A program made the translations under genes and the position numbers. From Synechococcales cyanobacterium C42_A2020_086 (GTDB lineage: Bacteria > Cyanobacteriota > Cyanobacteriia > Elainellales > Elainellaceae): a DNA stretch of 64,000 nt. Where the stretch lies: contig JACYLU010000008.1 in assembly GCA_015272325.1 (NCBI GenBank), forward strand, positions 1 through 64,000, written 5' to 3'. The notes beneath the pieces were generated by a model. That model was not told where the DNA came from, ran no database searches, and saw only the letters and a program-made list of their open reading frames with translations. Shown here in pieces: positions 61,137 through 64,000 of the stretch (the first letter of the stretch is position 1; every line of letters starts with the position of its first letter).

Positions 61137-61814
61137 ATGACGATGAATGCGCACGCAACAGCGGATCGATCTGAGCCAGTTTATCAGGGGCAGTTCGGCG
61201 AGTTTACCATTACCTCCCACGATCGCCGTGAGGTCATCATTTATCGAGCAGGGCTAATGGTGGCAGCGCTGTGTTTCGTGAGCGGCGCGGTGCTGGTGCT
61301 GTGGCAGGGCAATCATCCGCTGGTGCAGTCGCTACTGACGCCGCTCTACACTGGCTTTGTGGTGGGGCTAGGAGTTAGCCTGCTGACGATTCATATCTAT
61401 ATGGCAGTGCTGCACCGCATGCTGCAAGTCTTCTGGCTGATTGGGGCGATTGCGGCGGTGGTTATTGCCCATGCCGATCCCCAACCCTTTGCGCTCACAG
61501 TGTATCACCAGCCTCTGACTCTGCTGGGCATTGGTTTCACCTTTGCTGCCCTCACCGGCATTTTCTTCAAGGAAGCGTTTTGTTTTAACCGTTTAGAAAC
61601 GAAGCTGCTGACGCCGCTAGTGCCGCTGCTGCTGTTGGGCCATCTCACAGGGCTGCTGCCGCTTGGGGTAGAGCGAGGACTGTTGGCCGCTTGGGCGGTG
61701 CTGTTTGCTGTGTTTGCAGTGCGTAAGGCCGTGCAGCCGATTCCGCCGGATATTGGCGACAAGAGCGTGTTTGCCTATCTGCGGCAGCAGCGCTCGCCCA
61801 AATCAGCCAATTAG
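61137..61814 (+). CDS. DUF2301-family integral membrane protein
   Basis: 225 residues, about six membrane helices (AGLMVAALCFVSGAVLVLWQ, LYTGFVVGLGVSLLTIHIYM, LGIGFTFAALTGIFFKEAFC, and others). The EFTITSHDRREVIIYRAGL and TGIFFKEAFCFNRLETKLLTP signatures fit the DUF2301 family of cyanobacteria. Function unknown. The 13-bp duplication lies in the upstream gap. Confidence 0.88.
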   Translation: MTMNAHATADRSEPVYQGQFGEFTITSHDRREVIIYRAGLMVAALCFVSGAVLVLWQGNHPLVQSLLTPLYTGFVVGLGVSLLTIHIYMAVLHRMLQVFWLIGAIAAVVIAHADPQPFALTVYHQPLTLLGIGFTFAALTGIFFKEAFCFNRLETKLLTPLVPLLLLGHLTGLLPLGVERGLLAAWAVLFAVFAVRKAVQPIPPDIGDKSVFAYLRQQRSPKSAN

Positions 61815-61982
61815 CGCCGATTAGCTCCGTCACGTCAGACAACCCCATCTTGCTTCATCAAGCCCTCAGCAGTTGAGCAAGATTTGGCGAAGGCAGCGTT
61901 CGATCCAGCGAAACGTCCGGTTTTTCGGCTCTATGCTCGTACATAAACCGTAAAGACGCTAGTGGGCTGGCGACTGCTCGAC

Positions 61983-62654
61983 ATGCGCAGAAAGTATAGA
62001 AAGCTAGGAAAAATCAACTTGCTGCACCGCACAGAACTCTGGATGCCCACGCTGCAAGGCTGGGTAGCTCTGATGATCTGCCTGGGATTCCTCGGTTTTC
62101 TGACGACGGTTAATCTCTACCCATTTCTAGCCATGAATGCTCCCGTCAACGCCAAAATCCTGGTGGTAGAAGGCTGGCTCCCCGACTATGCCCTCAAGCA
62201 GGCCGTGACCGAGTTTCGCCAGGGAGCCTATCAAACAATCGTGACGGTGGGTCCGCCCGTTGCTGTCGGCAGCTATCTCACTGGCTACAAAACCTACGCC
62301 GACGTTGCGGCCGCAACACTGGAATTGCTGGGCGTGCCGCCTGAGCAGATTGTAGCAGTACCGGCTCCCTATGCAGACGTGAATCGCACCCTAACAGCGG
62401 CCGTTACCTTCAAAAACTGGCTGACCCGCAATTACCCAACGGTGAAGGCGGTGAATCTGTTCAGCCTTGGGCCCCATGCGCGGCGGAGCTGGCTGCTGCT
62501 GCGTCAGGCGTTGGACCCGACGGTGAAAGCGGGGGTAATTGCCGTACCGTCGATGGATTACGACCCCGAACGCTGGTGGCGCTATAGTGCCGGAGCGCGC
62601 GCCGTGATCTCGGAAGTGATTGGCTACTGCTATGCCCGCTTGACGACGCTGTGA
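61983..62654 (+). CDS. DUF218/YdcF-like membrane-anchored protein
   Basis: 223 residues. One N-terminal helix (WVALMICLGFLGFLTTVNLY) anchors a soluble domain that begins NAKILVVEGWLPDYALKQAV and contains VTVGPPVAVGSYLTGYKTYA and AVNLFSLGPHARRSWLLLRQ, similar to the DUF218/ElyC/SanA envelope family. Start at MRRKYRKLG (61983); the GTG at 61962 is an alternative. Confidence 0.72.
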   Translation: MRRKYRKLGKINLLHRTELWMPTLQGWVALMICLGFLGFLTTVNLYPFLAMNAPVNAKILVVEGWLPDYALKQAVTEFRQGAYQTIVTVGPPVAVGSYLTGYKTYADVAAATLELLGVPPEQIVAVPAPYADVNRTLTAAVTFKNWLTRNYPTVKAVNLFSLGPHARRSWLLLRQALDPTVKAGVIAVPSMDYDPERWWRYSAGARAVISEVIGYCYARLTTL

Positions 62655-62784
62655 TTTAGCCCTGGTCTAGCCCAGTTCAAAGTTGCAACAACGCTGGGTG
62701 GCTTTTGGGAATACTGAGCCTGGAATCGGTGAGTGACTTGTGCACAGGCGGCTGGGTTAGCAGTTTCAGGCAGAGGAGGATCCG

Positions 62785-63939
62785 TTGGCAGAAGAACGCG
62801 CATTCTGGTTGGCCTGGTCTCAGGTAAGCGGCATCGGAGCTGTCCTAATTCGGCGGCTACATCAGCATTTTGGCAGTTTGGCTCTTGCTTGGGAAGCCAG
62901 TCCTGCTGACCTAGAGGCAGTGGAAGGATTCGGTCCTCAAGTTGCGGCTTTGGCAGTGCAAGGGCGACGCAGCATTGACCCTGAGCTGCTGTTGGACCAA
63001 CATCAACAGGACAACCCCGAGTTCTGGACACCAGCCGATGCTGCCTATCCTCGACTGCTGTGGGAAATCCCCGATCCGCCGCCGGTGCTCTACTATCGCG
63101 GGCAGATGGATCAGCTGGATCATCTAGACCATCACCGCATGCCGCCCGCTGTTGCGATTGTTGGCACTCGCGGCCCGACGGATTACGGCAAACGCTGGAC
63201 GCGTCGCCTCAGTATGGCTCTGGCGCAAGCCGGCTTCACGATTGTCTCAGGACTGGCCGAAGGCATTGACACCGAAGCGCATCAGAGCTGCCTATCGGTT
63301 GGAGGACGCACCCTAGCCGTCATGGGCACCGGCGTTGACGTGATCTATCCACCGTTCAATCGCAGATTGGCCGAGCAGATTACCCACAACGGACTGCTGC
63401 TGAGCGAGTATCCCGCCGGAACGCAGCCAGACCGAGTAAATTTTCCCCGCCGCAATCGCATTATTGCCGGACTCTGCCAAGCCACGCTGGTGATCGAAGC
63501 ACCTCAAAAATCTGGCGCTCTGATTACCGCTCGCCTAGCCAACGACTACGGCCGCGAGGTGTATGCGCTGCCTGGCAGTCTAGACAACCCCCGCGCTAGA
63601 GGCTGTCTGGAACTGTTGAGTCAGGGAGCGCAGCTCATCTTAGGTGAGGCGGCTCTGCTGCAAATGCTGGATACTCTACCGCCGCTCAGTGCTGCTCCGG
63701 TTCCTGCTGCCCAACTGTCTCTGTTCGCGGTCGCTCCGCCCCTGCCCCCTGAGCCGACGCCGCCCCTAGACCCCGAGCTAGAGCAGGTCTTGCAAGCCGT
63801 TGCCTCGGAACCCATTGCTGTGGATCGGATTGTGCAGCAGGCAGAGCTAGCCACGGGAACAGTGCTGAGTGCCCTCGCGCAGTTAGAGCTAATGGGACTC
63901 GTCTCCCAACTCCCAGGAATGCGCTACCAGCGAGCCTGA
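62785..63939 (+). CDS. dprA: DNA processing protein DprA
   Basis: 384 residues. A TTG start lies behind GAGGAGGA. An N-terminal SAM/HhH-like domain (VSGIGAVLIRRLHQHFG, LEAVEGFGPQVAAL) precedes the Rossmann core: VAIVGTRGPTDYGKRWTRRL, TIVSGLAEGIDTEAHQSCLS, LAVMGTGVDVIYPPFNRRLA, FPRRNRIIAGLCQATLVIEA, SGALITARLANDYGREVYAL. The C-terminal winged helix is present (about 325-384). It loads RecA on incoming single-stranded DNA during natural transformation. Confidence 0.95.
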   Translation: MAEERAFWLAWSQVSGIGAVLIRRLHQHFGSLALAWEASPADLEAVEGFGPQVAALAVQGRRSIDPELLLDQHQQDNPEFWTPADAAYPRLLWEIPDPPPVLYYRGQMDQLDHLDHHRMPPAVAIVGTRGPTDYGKRWTRRLSMALAQAGFTIVSGLAEGIDTEAHQSCLSVGGRTLAVMGTGVDVIYPPFNRRLAEQITHNGLLLSEYPAGTQPDRVNFPRRNRIIAGLCQATLVIEAPQKSGALITARLANDYGREVYALPGSLDNPRARGCLELLSQGAQLILGEAALLQMLDTLPPLSAAPVPAAQLSLFAVAPPLPPEPTPPLDPELEQVLQAVASEPIAVDRIVQQAELATGTVLSALAQLELMGLVSQLPGMRYQRA

Positions 63940-64000
63940 GTTAGTTCTGAGAATCTTGCGAATTTTGAGAAGCCGGCGACTGAAGCGACGACTGAGGGGA

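Noticed and set aside
1-64000. tRNA and rRNA genes
   Set aside because: I looked for GGTTCGANTCC-type T-arms with a matching acceptor stem and for conserved rRNA segments in the gaps and found none that I could fold. A covariance search would settle this.

Overview
The window comes from a cyanobacterium. It encodes photosystem II PsbK, a methyltransferase of the plastoquinone/tocopherol pathway, the cyanobacterial GuaB3-type IMP dehydrogenase, several small proteins of cyanobacterial type (DUF4278, DUF3124, DUF2301, PIN-TRAM), scattered GCGATCGC (HIP1-type) octamers, and a very good match to the cyanobacterial small RNA Yfr1 in the trxA-guaB interval. The species cannot be named from this; a filamentous Leptolyngbya-like lineage is a guess. 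There are about 60 real or broken genes. I saw no rRNA, tRNA or CRISPR array.

Layout. 0-1 kb: the first codons of dnaK and an upstream Hsp20 gene. 1.3-8.3 kb: a two-component cluster (a five-domain response regulator, a membrane histidine kinase, two single-domain regulators) mixed with gene debris (Uma2 fragment, transposase zinc-ribbon fragment, lone PPIase N-domain). 8.4-17 kb: envelope and metabolic genes (lipoprotein, GH24 lysozyme, two flavoproteins, GNAT, rhodanese-like, PotD-like). 17.3-23 kb: a two-gene operon of AAA/STAND-like NTPases, one with a tandem-duplicated NTPase behind an HTH-like domain, the other AAA-TM-14xWD40. 23-32 kb: small stress and redox genes (PrxQ, fasciclin, GST, VOC, ArsR, thioredoxin). 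32-40.8 kb: a core block (trxA, Yfr1, guaB3, hemW, PIN-TRAM, psbK, GST, MPBQ methyltransferase). 41-51.8 kb: surface-glycan and transport genes (polytopic protein, GT61, GT8, a broken glycosyltransferase gene, MFS, sugar-binding lipoprotein, creatininase family).

51.8-60.2 kb looks like an accessory island. It holds a leader-like stretch with two mutually exclusive hairpins, five consecutive small genes (45-103 codons) mostly with strong Shine-Dalgarno sites, a cas1 fragment, an FtsH protease, a groES-groEL operon without a visible CIRCE operator, an inverted repeat, and a truncated TrmH/SpoU methyltransferase. 60.2-64 kb returns to ordinary chromosome (SAM hydrolase, DUF2301, DUF218-like, dprA).

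Two patterns cut across genes. A ~58-bp palindromic repeat with ACCACAGAG-type arms occurs four times, only near 3-6 kb and 53-54 kb, linking the two stress/signalling regions. Separately, many intergenic gaps carry short head-to-tail duplications (9-18 bp, 2-6 copies), often right at gene starts. The best candidates for something undescribed are the small-gene island next to FtsH/GroESL and the tandem-AAA/AAA-WD40 operon.
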